NCBI GenBank assembly: GCA_964304625.1
Contig: OZ199839.1
Location: 9,052,001 to 9,116,000, forward strand
From: Kudoa neothunni
Taxonomy: Eukaryota; Cnidaria
Reading direction: 5' to 3'
Length of the DNA stretch: 64,000 bases
In this document: piece after piece, positions 24,810 through 38,000 of the stretch
Layout of the letters: every line of letters begins with the position of its first letter
Position numbering within the stretch: the stretch's first letter is position 1
Program-made: the position numbers and the translations under genes
The notes under the pieces: generated by a model
The model's database searches: none
Told to the model about the DNA's origin: nothing
Seen by the model: the letters and a program-made list of their open reading frames with translations, nothing else

Positions 24810-26440
24810 TCCTGATTAGAAACGGCTTAACACATTCCAATATAATTTAATTTTTTTGTAAATGACTAGTTTAATCGCATTAACCACTTGAATTGAATAA
24901 TTTAATTTAAGAATAAAATATTTACTTCAAGCGAGCTTATACCAATCGGCCATATATTCACATTCAAATGAAATTCATATTATCTCTTGATCTTCCGTGA
25001 TCAAAAACGAGTCACCTAACTATAATTCATAAATTTTGGGATTTTCTGTTGTTAATTCTTGATGTCGAAAAACGTTAACTGGATAATGATACTTTATTTA
25101 AACTCATTTATGTTGATTATTGTAGAGTTGGGGATTCCCATTCTGATGTAGAGAGAAACCGTATATTCGCTTTTAATTTTTGTCAATTGTCTAAAAGTTT
25201 ATTAAAATTGTTTTAAAAATTTTAGAGTTGCCATTTCAAAGAAAATAACTCGTTAATGAACAAATTAATCATGTATCTGAATATTTGACGAATTATACCG
25301 TACGTACAGCTATCTTAATAAAAAAATTCCTGAAATATTGTTTCAATGAATCTGTCTTCATGTAATTTAAATAGTAATCGTAAAATTCATCCTTACTTGT
25401 TAGATTCTTGTAAAACAATAAGCCGTGGATTACTAAATTTATTAAAATTTTACATTTTTGTTGAGAGAAAAATATGTTATGTGTGGCCGTTTATCAAACT
25501 ACATCAGAAACTCCATTTTTCATCGGTTTAATCCGGTAGGAATATTAACAATATAAATAAGAAGAAATGTAGAATACGTTCTTAACTTTATTCTTTTTTC
25601 TATACTTTCTATGATGCTTAATGCTTATTTAAATTTTTTATATATTTCCCATTATTTTTGAAAAACGCGATTTCAGCCTAAATGATTCTCTTTAAAAGGA
25701 TTAATCATTAAAAATTTAAAATACGCTCAAAAAAGTCAACGCACAGTTGTAATATTGTGGATGATTTATATTTACCAATCCATTAATTTATCAACAAAAT
25801 TTATTTTCTTCGGTTCAATGGATGCATTAGATTAAATTTACTCTGGAAAAATATTTAAATTCCTATTATTGAACAATTAGTTAATTCACCAAATTATAAA
25901 CTTATTTTTCATTTAATTTCTAGACACATTTTGGTTGGATATACTCTAAACAAGAGAAATATTTGAAAAAAGAGAAATATTTATACGTATGGTATTGATT
26001 ATACATTCATAATTGGAAATAAATTTTGTTTTGATTCCACAAGTCCTACAAATAGCTATTTTTAGATTTAATCGCTCCGATTTGTTTTCAAATTATAAAA
26101 GTTGGTAAACTGAAAATAAAGAGCTGAATAGTTTTCGTTTTTGTATATCAAGAAAATTATTAAAAAGATACTTCAAAATATAAATAATTCTGCGCATTAT
26201 TTAAACTTTACAGCAGGACTAATTCCTTAGTGTAATCCACACTTTGTTTATGTTTAATAATTAACATTCATGCGTTCGTGTTTGGAGGTATTCCAAATTT
26301 TGTTCACAATTGCTGAATCACAAACAATTTTTAATAGATTACGTATATTGGTAGTCAATTAAATTAATCCCAGTATCATAAAACACTCCTAAGAAAAATA
26401 AAAACTACTTGAGATTTTTTCATATTAGTTTCCTTTAGAA
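24810..26440. other. Intergenic AT-rich DNA
   Basis: 1.6 kb with no gene recognised. A 61-codon frame at 25346-25531 has no support. Confidence 0.4.
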
Positions 26441-26677
26441 CAATGTTTCCCATATTTGTTAGTCCATGGACCTCCGACTAACTAATCTAAATGAACACGA
26501 ACCCCTAAATGTACAAATCACGTAAATATATGTTTATGATATTATTGTTTCGGAATTATTTTTTTGAAGTCGGCTGTTATTATAACCACAAATTTACTAA
26601 GGTCTAATTTTTCGGAGTAAAAGCTCGCTCATGGAACCCCTGAAATAAGTGCGTGGACCCCAGGTTGGGAAACACTG
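26441..26677. mobile_element. hAT-type MITE, copy B
   Basis: 237 bp with termini CAATGTTTCCCATA and, read inward from the right, CAGTGTTTCCCAACCT. The flanking 8-mers CTTTAGAA (26433-26440) and CTTTAATA (26678-26685) match at 6 of 8 positions, as expected for an aged hAT target duplication. Subterminal GTCCATGGACC and GGTCCACGC recall the hAT motif TGGACC. Homologous to 21319-21542. Confidence 0.75.
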
Positions 26678-26692
26678 CTTTAATACGAATAT

Positions 26693-26995
26693 ATGATTGA
26701 AAATAAACTATACGTCAATTTTGAAAAAGGATTAAAAATAAAAAATAATGATAATAATTTTAAATTTTCTCCGAATATCACCATTCAGTATGAAATAACG
26801 ACCAACAAAGCTCGTAAAAATATTGCTAATAACAGCGGCATGCACTTTGGCTTATATCATTTAGGCCAGTGTGTATGGCGAGAAATACAAAAATTTGGGT
26901 TGTCAAAATTATTTTGTTCAGATATGCAATTCCGATTGCATTTCAAATCATATTTCTCGCTCCCTTTTGTTTCTGAAGATCGTGTACTGGATTAA
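26693..26995 (+). pseudogene. MULE (Mutator-like) transposase fragment
   Basis: A 100-codon frame whose C-terminal half reads GMHFGLYHLGQCVWREIQKF, then GLSKLFCSDMQFRLHFK and LPFVSEDRV. This follows the well-known MULE block (GC.FH..Q.+WR+IQ..GL...Y..D..FRL.+K...ALAFVP..+V). The N-terminal 45 residues are low-complexity and not recognisable. No upstream DDE motifs were found in frame, so it is a truncated remnant placed directly next to a hAT MITE. Confidence 0.65.
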
Positions 26996-26999
26996 TACT

Positions 27000-29280
27000 C
27001 TAATCTAAATTATGAGGCAGAGAGTATTATTGATTAGTAAAAATGATAAATTCTTCAATTATTTTAATACTATACTTTTATCATAGTTATATTCTATCCC
27101 GTCATGGAATGGTAAATTTTGCATTTTTAATAACATTCTCGTAATTAAAACCTACGATATGTTTCAACAAAACATTCTCTTTTAGATTTGTCCAATCCCA
27201 TTCTGGATTCAACATTTTTGTTATAAAATATAAATATTAGCAACGTTTGGTGAAACAGTATATTGAAGTATTAATGTCAAATCCAACATCATATAAACAG
27301 CGGTAAGAATAATTGAGAATCAAAAAGATGCAGGAAATCTCTTCAAAATACCATCAATATAAAGTAACATGCAGCTACGATCAATTGAAAAACATACAAC
27401 TGAATTATCTTGAAAAAGTCTCAGTACAACCATCTAATTTGTATATATTATAACAAATTCTATTTTTACATGCCGAAGTTCAAAATATTATATTTTCTTG
27501 TCCGTTCAACATAAACGGACCTCAAGTATTAAAATATAGCGAGGTATCATATAAACGTGATAACAAAACTATTAATAAGATAAAGACTGAGAGAATGCCA
27601 AGGATATTAGCGTGGTGGTTATACCGTAGGGTGAATTCTCATAGTGGATGTATGCTGTTGAAACACTGGATCGAATACTACCTCATTATGTTCTGGGGCA
27701 TGATTGAGCAACTAAAAGATTAAATTGACGATAAATCCAGTGTAAGTTACACATACTTTAAACATGATGATTATGTTATGCTTTTCAAGGAATATTTCGC
27801 TCAACTTTCGTAAAAGTACAAGATTTTGAATTGTGTTAATAATTGTTGACACCACTTGCATCTAAAAACATTCTGTGATGGAAAATGCGCAATATTCTTC
27901 GACGCCAATTATAAATTTGACTATACATCTCGTATTTTTTTGATTGAATGAGTCACAAATTTTAATCAGTTTTTACTATTATTATTATTCGAAAATATTA
28001 TACTCATCCAATGAGATATAAATAAATACTCTATTGCCGATAACGACCCAAAATTGTCGAAAAGGCTTTAATTATTCCACAATTAAATAATTCATAGAAT
28101 TTAATGGCATGACGTGGTTAAGTTTAGTGAAATATTTATTTTAGGATATTACAATGATAAATTTAAGGGGAATGCATTATAAGAACTAATCATTTATATT
28201 AAAATTTTTAACTACCGTTTTTTAAATATTGAAATAAATTAAGAGATACTACATATTTATTCAAAAATAGAAATAGTGAGTATTATCGGCTTTAAGAAAT
28301 AAGGTCTTCATGATACCACTCATTGGAATATATATATATATATATCGGTTAATTGAGATACATTAATTTGTTGATTTTATCTGTCATGGAAAATAATATA
28401 TTTTCATATTCAAATAAAACAATAAAATATCACTTCAGTTCAAAATGATATTCCTCGTCCTACGCATTCACATGGAACAATTTTAAAATGATAACAGCAA
28501 AGATTTAAGCATTTAAATTTTAAAACAACTGGTTATTTTCTTATTGAACGGAAATCTAGACAACATATAATACATTTTTTCGGAGGAAAATGGTGTTTTC
28601 ATGCATTGGTATGTTGGTATCAATAAAATCAAATACGTTACCAACACATCTGGCAATCTTTCTGAGTTTTTGAGGCTCGAGATGTCGGTATTTTTAAATA
28701 TAGCTTTTTATGTATAAAATGAATTCACGAGGTTTAGATCGATCCTATAAAAAATTAATAGGTAATCCCATCATACTTTTCCACGCTAGTCATTGACAGA
28801 ATGTGATATACCGTACTAATGCCACCATTGGTCATGTTATAATGAAAAATAAACATATTATTATTATTTATTTCTTGGCATAATAAAGTCCAATAAAGAA
28901 GAAAGTGAAGATGATCGTGTTATTAATGTCAATTTCGTTCGTATTTGTTATCAAAAAAACGATAAAATAATTATAATTGGCTCTTAACATAAAATGACCT
29001 TGGCCTATTCCAGGCCAAAGTCAGCGTGGTCTGGCAAGGAAGCCTAAGCGAAGCGGGGCTTTTGTGCTAGTCTTCAATAATCCGATCTGGTGCCATTTTG
29101 CAATCACGCGTAATGAATCTAAATTAGCCCACACGGAGGAATGTGAGCCAAATATATTAAAGAACAGACTTTTAAACATTTTTTTATAACATTAACGATT
29201 TTTATTATTCACAGTTCAGGCGTGTATTCGAAGAATGAAGGCTACAATAAAATTCTTACTCTCTAACAGTGTGATACCTT
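27000..29280. other. Region without recognisable genes
   Basis: AT-rich and mostly unreadable; some of it may be further decayed MULE sequence. It includes a (TA)n run near 28328-28344 and a GC-richer patch at 29000-29070 (GGCCTATTCC..AAGCGAAGCGGGGC) that may be a short repeat. Confidence 0.35.
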
Positions 29281-29287
29281 CACCCTA

Positions 29288-30260
29288 TCATTTCCTTACA
29301 AAATAGACCGCTTTTTCTTTAAGTTGAAATTTAATTAGATTTTTTAAGTATATACTGGATTCAGACTTTATATAATTATTTTCACTTATAGTTCTTTCTA
29401 ACTGTCGGATACACAAAGTTAAAACCAACTCATTTAGGAAATCACGTCGTAACATATTTTCCACTTCGAAGATATGTTTATATAGATAAGTGCAATCGCA
29501 ACCTATTTTAAATTTATTATATAGAACCCACCATAGGCCATATTCAGCTAAATTAGCTGAACTCATAGGCATGTACTGCTTAAATGAACATCCTCCTTTG
29601 AAAGGTAAAACTGCTCATCAAGAGTAATGTCTTTACTAGGATAAAGACATACTAGATTTCAGCCCCCATGTGTAAATATGTTAAGAGTTGGACACAACTT
29701 GTCTAATTCCATCCTTTCATGTCTGATATTTGATTAACAAAATATAGATACCTTAATATTTGCTGAAACACGTGAAGAAAAAGAACATGCATACGCTTTA
29801 CCACTAACCAAACTAAATAATTCTAACATAGGCTCTTCTCTGTCCTTGTGCACACCAGTTAAAATTAGGATTCCAAAGAATTTCCTCAGACCAACATCAT
29901 CCGTGTTGGTCTGAGATTAATGAGAATGTAATTTTCAAATTATATTAACGTGCATTATTGTCACCTGGCAGCCAGAAACAGCAAAAAAATACATCGAAAC
30001 TACCAAAAATATGTTCTGTGCTCCCTACAAGCAAAACGCAATTGGGTTAGGACTACATTCAATGATATTCTAAACTGAATTCCTTGAAGTTGGTGGCCGA
30101 CTTAGTTATAAGATTATTCTACTTAGGTTGTTTGTAGAATTTATTGAAAACTCGGTTCTTGGTGTGTCAGTTGAACAGTTAGACACTTCTGAAGTTGTTT
30201 CATCAAAATCGCTACTGAAAGGTTGGTATTTGCCATTTAACTAACCAGAACTGCTTTTCG
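29288..30260 (-). pseudogene. piggyBac transposase remnant
   Basis: Read on the minus strand, an acidic start (SSDFDETTSEVSNCS, about 30180-30230) is followed by LRKFFGILILTGVHKDREEP and ELFSLVSGKAYACSFSSRVS. After a stop come ELDKLCPTLNIF, PSKDITLDEQF (the first catalytic Asp block, DITVDE) and YMPMSSANLAEYGLWWV (the QYMP.KP.KYG.K block). A C-terminal stretch YLYKHIFEVENMLRRDFLNEL follows (29288-29572). Several frame changes and stops occur, and the central catalytic region after the KYG block is deleted. It is a dead plain DNA transposon. Confidence 0.8.
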
Positions 30261-30279
30261 TTATCAAATACACAAGTTA

Positions 30280-31464
30280 TTAACCCTCTAACAAATGAAA
30301 AAACAATCACCCTCCAAGGGGCTTTGGGGTAAAAAAGATCCCAGACTTTTATTTTTTTAATGTATTTATGAAATTATTATAAAGTTATGGGGAAAATATG
30401 AGGAGATCCTGCCTAAGGAATATTGAGAAAACAATCAATTACTGCATAATTAAGCCTCAGTGATCTGCTCAGGTAAGATTAAGTATTATTTCGTAGTAAC
30501 TTGTGATTAGAATGTTAACTATGTTTAGCCTCATTTGAAATAATGACAAACAAAAATCTTAATGAAAAATAAAATATGGATTTTATTAAAGATACTCTAT
30601 GCGGTAAAAATACAGAATAGTGACCATAATCAAAAACAACCACAACGAACCAAATCGACCTTGATGAATGATTTATTTTTGTTTATTTTTAGTTTTGATC
30701 CAACATGAATTTTCATTTAATATTATCTTTTAGAGATATAAGATAGTTGTTGTAATCTATTGTGTATTTCCTAGTCCCTCGTAATCATTTTACAGGTCAT
30801 AACACTCAATTGAGAAAAGCATACTTTGTGTGTTCTACAGTTTAAAGGTGACAACTGATTCCTATGTGTTGTCACAATTTCTCCTTAGCGGTTACCTATT
30901 ATTAAATACAGGAATTTATAAGAATGGGAATTTCACATTTAGTACAACATTAAATATTCAGTTGTAGTAACTGTTTAACTTTAAAATCAAAAATAAATTA
31001 TTTGAAGAAATTCAGGAATTCCTACTAGAAATTGTTTAATAAATATCACACGAGTCGAATGTATAATAGTAGGATTAATTACTAAGCTAACTATAATCTC
31101 TCATTGGTAAATGTTGCCATCGTTCTGCAATTTTACCTTTAAAGTATCAAAAGCTTATTTATTTGAGGATACTTATCGTTGTCGGGGCTAATAACATGAA
31201 TAATTTTGTTTGTTTTGAGTAATAAACACTGGCGTTACAATACTCGTGGAAACGATAGCAAACGACATACACGACGCCGCGTAATTAATCGGATTATCTC
31301 GAATAATAATTATTCAATTTCTCAATATTCCTTTGGCAGAATTTTTCAACATTTTCCATATCGTTTTGTAATAAGTTTCTGCATCTATTGAACTAAAAAA
31401 ATCACGGGGTCTTTTTTATCCCAAAGCCCCTTGGAGGAAAATAATTTTGTTTGAAGTGATATAA
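30280..31464. mobile_element. piggyBac-type element, non-autonomous
   Basis: Left end TTAACCCTCTAACAAATG, then CACCCTCCAAGGGGCTTTGGGG. The right side carries the inverted match CCCAAAGCCCCTTGGAGG at 31411-31430, ending near GATATAA, a worn TTAA. The subterminal repeat of about 45 bp, including GGTAAAAAAGATCCC versus GGGTCTTTTTTATCCC, is clear. The 1.1-kb interior has only a 61-codon frame (31206-31391) with no recognised motif. The transposase remnant next to it (29288-30260) lies outside these ends. Confidence 0.7.
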
Positions 31465-31754
31465 TCAATATTCCACATAAATTTTGTATTAATCTATCTA
31501 CTAAAATAATTTAGGAGAATAGAGGAATTTTAAGTATCTCGGATAATTATTAAATATTCTATGAACAAAGTAAAATCCCGTTAGGATCTAAAGGACCCCA
31601 AATCCGTTATAGGGATAATTGAATATTATAATACAATTGTGTAAATACTTGAATAACAAAGAACGTTTTAACGTAATTTTTATTCTCAAGCTTCAGAATT
31701 TTTAATTGGATCCTCACATCATAGAAGTTAAAATAAATTATAATTATAAATATC

Positions 31755-34130
31755 TTACATTGGGTGCTTCAGTAACCAAACCTGTAATGATTTTTCACAA
31801 TCATTTATTAAATTTTGTAGACCGAAAATATTATCCTCTTCAAGTTGTGCAGTAAAAAGGTTAACTAACTAGTTTACCACAATGAATTGCAGTCATACAA
31901 AACCCATATAAATATAGTTTGTAATACGTGAAATATTGGGGAGTGAGGTGCAGAAAATTTTTGGAGATCAAAATCAAACCAACACATTGAAATAGTTTCA
32001 CATTTAATTATTTCTTCAAACAATAAGTTCATTAAACGTACACATTGTTCGAAATTGTATTCTCCGTGCACAGTATAGGACGACTTAAATGTATGGGTGT
32101 TCAAGTAATTTTCAAAACATGGGTTTATTCGCCTTAATCTGGGAACATCAATAATAAGTTGTATGGCTGGAGCGCAAGCATAACCAATATATCAATTCCG
32201 TGTGTTCTCTACCATCAGAAAATATCATCTTAAAATACATATCATATAAATTATAGAAATAAGAAAAGACAATATTATGTTAAATAAAATATTGTAGTTG
32301 GTTAACCTACTTAGGCTTAGCCATTGGAATATCCAAGGGGAGTGGCTATTGCCATGATAAAAAATATTCAGTTTTCATTAGAATTTCTTAAAAGTGTGAT
32401 CGTGATATTCGTTACATCAAAAATACGAATAGATTAAGACAACCGTTAGAAAACAGCGGTATTTAAAGCTCCAACTAATAAAACCATGCTTCGATATACT
32501 CTCAACCCCAAAAATGAGCATAATTAACCCATAATTCTCCTAAATTTAATTTAAATAAGTCAAAATTTATAATACATTAAACGGAAAGAAAGCATTTATT
32601 TTCTATATATAACATGTTCATTTATTGACAGAATTCCAATACCATAGATTTCATAGTTTTTAACAGGAAATGGCTTTTGGTACGGTAAATAATTTTCTGG
32701 TGACACTAGTTTTGACTATTTTTCTAAATTATTTCTAATTCTTAAGAACGAAGCGGGGCGGAAATAATTAAATATAGAAGATTCTACAAAATTAAACCTG
32801 TATACAGCTTGTGAGAATGATATGCTGTGATTAAACATTTCTATTGCACAAGCTCACATGCCGTTTAGGATTAAATTTTACCGTGCCAATAGCCTATGCC
32901 GTAGATAAACTAATTTAGGAATTTACGTGAAATTTCGGTGAAAAAACTCCACTCAAAAATAGAATTTTTGGGGATTTTACCACACAGATGAGCTCATGGA
33001 CCCCGGTTTATCGGTTAAGAGTTATTAAAAAAATCTATATATACTAATTTTAATTAGGTTAATTCTACTTAATAATACATCGGGTAAATCATAAATTTAA
33101 TTACTCATAAGTAAAATATCAACTGGCGATTATATATAGATATTAAAATATTACTTGAATATAGCGTAATAGAGTCAGGTTGAAAAAGACTAATATGTTA
33201 TTGCAATAATTGACGGTGGAGAAAATGGCATGATTATAACCAAATTTTACATAATACTCCACGCGTAAAGCCGCAGGTATATGTAATGTTTCTTCTAGTA
33301 TAGTAAAATACCCCAAATAGAGTCCATCCAAAGTTATTTTTAAAATATTATTGAATAAAATTTCCTTTGAAATATTGTGAAAAAAATATCAAATTATCTA
33401 CTATACTTCCTTTAATAGATTCAGATTGTAATTTAGTACTTCATACAAACCATCATATTTGTGACTGGTCTCCAATATACGTTTAGAGTTAATATTAGTT
33501 TCATCAGTTAATTTTGCATATAATTCCTCGGCTGCGCGAATAAATGAATCTACATATTGATAATTTTGTTGGCTTCAAAATTTTAGAATAGCATCTAAAT
33601 TAATTTTATGTACTTGACGAGGGGATATACATATGATATTTTTATGATTAAGCAAAAATCTGACAAAATTGAGGAAATTTTTGTTGAAAAGTCTTTTTCG
33701 AGTTTTTAACCATAAGCTCATGAATATTTTTGGGATCAGGGTGGGTGTTCGTGTCATCAACTAATTAAATTATTTTAATCTACAAAATTAACCAAAATTT
33801 ATTATTTTTACCGTGGAATATTTCACCCCGTTTCAAATCAGAAATTTTGTTTCTGTGTAAGTCAAATGAGTAAGTATAATATCTTACAGAACTAGTATCG
33901 ATGATGATACACACACCATACTAAGATACGAAATAGGCCCGTAACTACTTGAAATATATTTACATGTATTTCTGCTTGAATAATATGAAACGCTGTCAGT
34001 ATTAGTCCAACCATCGGAATTATTATATTCATCGTTATGTTTATATTTTAATTTTGAAGCAAAGACAACATGCAACTCAGGTTGATCCAGTAGTATATGT
34101 AAAATGTTAGATTCTTTGTTATATTTTACT
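31755..34130 (-). pseudogene. Decayed ENTPD (CD39/GDA1-type nucleoside triphosphate diphosphohydrolase)-like gene
   Basis: Minus-strand coding blocks, in order: YGVCIIIDTSSVRYYTYSF near 33850-33930, resembling apyrase region 1 (YG+VIDAGSS.....Y.W); DPKNIHELMVKNSKKTF near 33650-33750; YQYVDSFIRAAEELYAKL near 33400-33560; VEYYVKFGYNHAIF near 33200-33330; then INPCFENYLNT, YTVHGEYNFEQCVRLMN and CETISMCWFDFDLQ (31874-32140), which follow the CD39 pattern NPC...G.GN+..C......LF....C....C.F. The last block ends DCEKSLQVWLLKHPM at a stop at 31755-31757, earlier than the family's usual C-terminus. Frames change between blocks, the DAGSS motif is altered and some blocks have no clear splice sites. It is more likely a pseudogene than a rapidly evolving gene. 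Confidence 0.5.
32664..32902. repeat. MITE family with GGCAGAGGCTATTGGCACGG ends, copy A
   Basis: Left GGAAATGGCTTTTGGTACGGTAAA and right TTTACCGTGCCAATAGCCTATGCC are inverted relative to each other. The middle carries an AAATTATTTCT..AGAAATAATT-like palindrome. The right half (ATTAAACCTGTA.ACAGCTTGTGAG, ATGCCGTTTAGGATTAAATTTTACC) matches 38499-38735 closely. Confidence 0.7.
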
Positions 34131-34139
34131 TAATCTCAA

Positions 34140-35085
34140 AATATTTTTACATTTTATCAAATACTTTAAGCAAATAACACTTTTTGTCACATAAACTAGG
34201 CTTTACTAGAAATAACATACCATTCATAGCTAGTGACCATTGTCGTTTAAATTAAATATAAGTCATTCGAATTTTATAAAGCTGTTAGACTTTTTAGTAT
34301 TTATATTCAGTGTTCATCGACCGATAATTGTTTTCTACACATATTAATACCTAACTTTACCAACAGATTGTTAAAAATTTGGATTTTGCTCAGATTAACA
34401 ATTATCGTTGTTTTTACACCTGAATAACGTTCATGATTCCGGTTGATATGGGTACACTTACCAAAATATTATTTTCGTAGACAAACGATGATATTGAAAA
34501 TTTTATTGGGTAAAAATTATTTTATTTCTAACAAATTAGGTGGTGCGAATATAATAATTCTATTCTTATCTAACAAGTATTGATCCTTCTCTATAAATTT
34601 AAATCAATCACAAAATAATGCGAAACTAATTCCAATCTGTTAAATATGTGTGATATATATATAGAAGCATGCATGTTAAAAGAATTACGATCAAAATAAT
34701 CATTATACAAGAAATCCATGTAAACTTAATTTGAAGATTTAATGGAATGGTATTTCAGTTTAATTTCTATCATATTTGCTTTAAATTTATTAACCGGATA
34801 TGAATTAAACATCTTAGAGAAAATAATGTGAATAGGTTTATTTGTCAATCGGTAAAATTGGTAAAAGGAAACATATAGTGGGTTTCTAGGCATTGGAATT
34901 TGTTATTTTTTTGATCTAAGCAGGATCATTTATTTTTTGATGTGTTAAGTCACTTGGGGAGGGGATTGCGAGTTTCTTCTTGTTCTCATTCTCAATGGTT
35001 ACTGACTATTCCTACGGATTAGTGTGATCTCTTCTTCGACTCAAGCTATTCTTACCGTAATGAATATCTCATAGAATAATTGAGA
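34140..35085. other. Intergenic AT-rich DNA
   Basis: No gene recognised. It lies between the decayed ENTPD-like gene and the Tigger/pogo element. Confidence 0.4.
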
Positions 35086-35087
35086 TA

Positions 35088-38000
35088 CAGTAGGCAATCG
35101 ATTTTTCGTACTTTTCATCTTCTTGTTTCCTGTTTACTCTTAATGTTTCTGCTAAAGTAAAGATTCAATATGAGAATATCACATTAAAATTTAATTAAAA
35201 AAAATTTACAAATAAAGAAATAATGATGAAAATACGAAAAATCCATCGTTGCGAATTTTGCGTTTTTTTTTTGAATTTTTCGAGGGAACTTGCGAGTTTT
35301 TCGTAGTTTTCAGATGGCACAAAAAATAAAAAAAGCATAACAATTAAGGAACAATTTGAAATAATCGAATTTTTTGAACGTTTCCCTAATAAAGGAGCGT
35401 ACGACGCTACCGTTCGATATCATAAACTTTCTACAATTTCAGCATCGGATGGCACCTACTATCTACTACATATATAAAGCTGAAGTGTCTGTGCCAGCAA
35501 GTACACATGTGCGTCAACATTTTCTTCCTTATAGAGAGACATTTATGACATTTTTTAAAAACAATAATGCTTAAAAGAATCTCTAAATCATTTTCACACT
35601 GCCAACTGTTCCCATAAATGTTTAGAAAATGGTGATTTTGTGGATTCAAAGTTTCTAAAATGGATTGCCAGGTTACAGGAATAGGATTAACGCCTGCATA
35701 TGACTTGCTGATGGTCGGTTGAAGTTAATTTTCCCCTTTATATGCTCTATCAAATGTTTATTAACTTCTGCTATCAGATTTTGTGTATAAATTCAGTGTG
35801 TAAATTTAGGTGTTCGTTCAGATACACTCTCTATGTCATGAGTTTTAACGTGTTTGATTTAATAAGCATACTTTGATGGTTCTGCTACTGATTTTGGATT
35901 CAACAAAAAATCTATATTTGTTTCATCAATAGCGAATTAATTGTGTATGCGATCATCAGATAGATTGAAGCTTTAGAATAAGCGCATTTTGTCTGTAGAT
36001 TTAGTTGAAATCGTTCGCTAAGTTGAACTTTCAGTGATTAAATTCAATGCAGATGGTTGTACTCTTACCTCATCGTATTATTTGAATTATTTATATTGAT
36101 ATTGACTCGATCTGTAATTATCTGTGAGAAGTAGTGCACTAATGTCCATGCCTGACCAAGCGATATTAATTTTAGCAATATCAATTAATTTTCATACGTC
36201 TTCTTCCATTTCTATTACTTTTTCTATGTTTTTTTCTCTTACAAAGTTAGTGGTGCACCCAGTTACCGATCCGTGCCAGATTTCGACTTTTAAAAGTCCT
36301 CCGGGTCAAAAAATAGCATTTTAGATAACAATCTAGTGGGATTTAAATAATTTGGGAATGAAAAAATTACGATGCTGTCGCCGACCTTAAATTATTTAGC
36401 GTTGATGCCGAACCACGAAATTTTTAAATGAACGCCGGGATTGGAACACTCCTTCAAGAAAATAATCATAATCCAGATCGTTAAAGTATTTTTATTACAA
36501 ATTATTGGTTGTTTTGTTTCTGTGAGTTAATTTTAAACTTTAATATACTTGTTGAATGGTATTGAAAAACGTTTCTAGGCGAAATCTCCCCCAAGCAACG
36601 CTGGGGAGTTCGCGCTAGTTCTTAATAAGAGAGAAGAAATAATGAGATCCTATGAAGGTGAGCTAGCTTCATCGAAAAATCTTGAAATATAATACCAATA
36701 AAGAGCTTGATTCCGAAAATTTTGAGTGAATTAATTTGATGCGCTCAAAAAATAGAGCTAACTTCTATTGATATGATTAATAAAATGAGAGAATTTCGCT
36801 CAAATTATTCGTATGTGGATTCCGATGTCATAGATGTAATAAAGGACCTCTCACCCCACTTTCTTTTTAAAATTGACAAAATTGTACTATACTATCAGCA
36901 ACATGAACTAAAGTTTTTGTTTGTGTATGTTTGCATAGTTCTAGGAGAGTTGTCACAACTAGGGAGAATGTCTATAACCGAATAAAAAAGAGAAAAAAAG
37001 AACAACAATCCTCTTGTGTGCTTTCAAATCTTGTAAGAAACCCGATCCTTTAATTATTTGGCATTCTGCAAAACTGTGATGCTCCAAAAATGTGAAAAAT
37101 ATTCTACTAAAGTATGAGTGCCGCGAAAAAGCATGAATGATTGATTATATGTTTATAAAATATATAGCTGGTTTAATTAAGTTTTTTGAATAAATTCCAA
37201 TAAAATTGTTTTGTATTCGACAATGCAATTAATAATTTTCACAATGACTTAAACCATATAAAAATGGTTTTTCTTCTTCAAAATACAATAAGCGTTTTGC
37301 GACCTTTAGATCAGGGTACTATTCACTTGTTCAAAGCGGCATATAAAAGAGAAATTATAAAAAAGTTGTTTGCATTCACAGAAGCTGTTTCTCTCCCTAA
37401 TTTCCCAGATTCTCTGGAATCTAAATTTTTAACTAAAGAAGCGTGAGATCCTATTAGCAATAGGGCCATATTAAATTATTTTAAAGCTAAATTTTCTTCA
37501 ACTAACGATTAAGATATAAATAATGAAATTATTTATATCTACTAACAGAAATTGATGCGGAAATTGACCAGATGATTCCAGAGTAACACGATTATTTCCT
37601 ATGGATAATGAAGATTCAGTTAACTTACAGCATAGCATAGAAAAGGTAAAGGAACCACTATGATGACGATATATCCTAAGATTTACCAATCGAAGATATT
37701 TCTCCGAAGGAAGTTATAGAATCAATTAAAAAACTTTTAAGTTTCGTAAAGCGTAGTGCGATTGAGGAGTACAACTTGGTCATAAAGCTGAAAAGTACGC
37801 TATCAAACTTATTATTCAAAAAGATTTAACCAAGTTAAGATAACTGATTGTTTCCACAAAAGGGATTCTTAAAGTCGTTTCTCAGTTATATTTTGGTTTC
37901 TAATAGTAATTTTTCATTATTGATTATCAACATTGATAAAAAATAATGAGACAAGATAAATAACTATTACTATCGTTTCTTGTCGCTGAAATAATTAATT

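Noticed and set aside
29000-29075. GC-richer patch considered as a tRNA or SINE
   Set aside because: No cloverleaf, anticodon arm or A/B box could be traced; only a loose likeness to 36590-36625 was seen.
33143-34075. Reading the minus-strand blocks as a calcium-channel alpha2-delta or other receptor gene
   Set aside because: The block order and the C....C.F pattern fit GDA1/CD39 better; no VWA or cache motifs were found.
36124-36324. 66-codon plus-strand frame inside the Tigger/pogo element, and minus-strand IDETNIDFLLNPK-like reading at about 35900
   Set aside because: Neither could be tied to a known transposase block with enough residues; left as unreadable interior.
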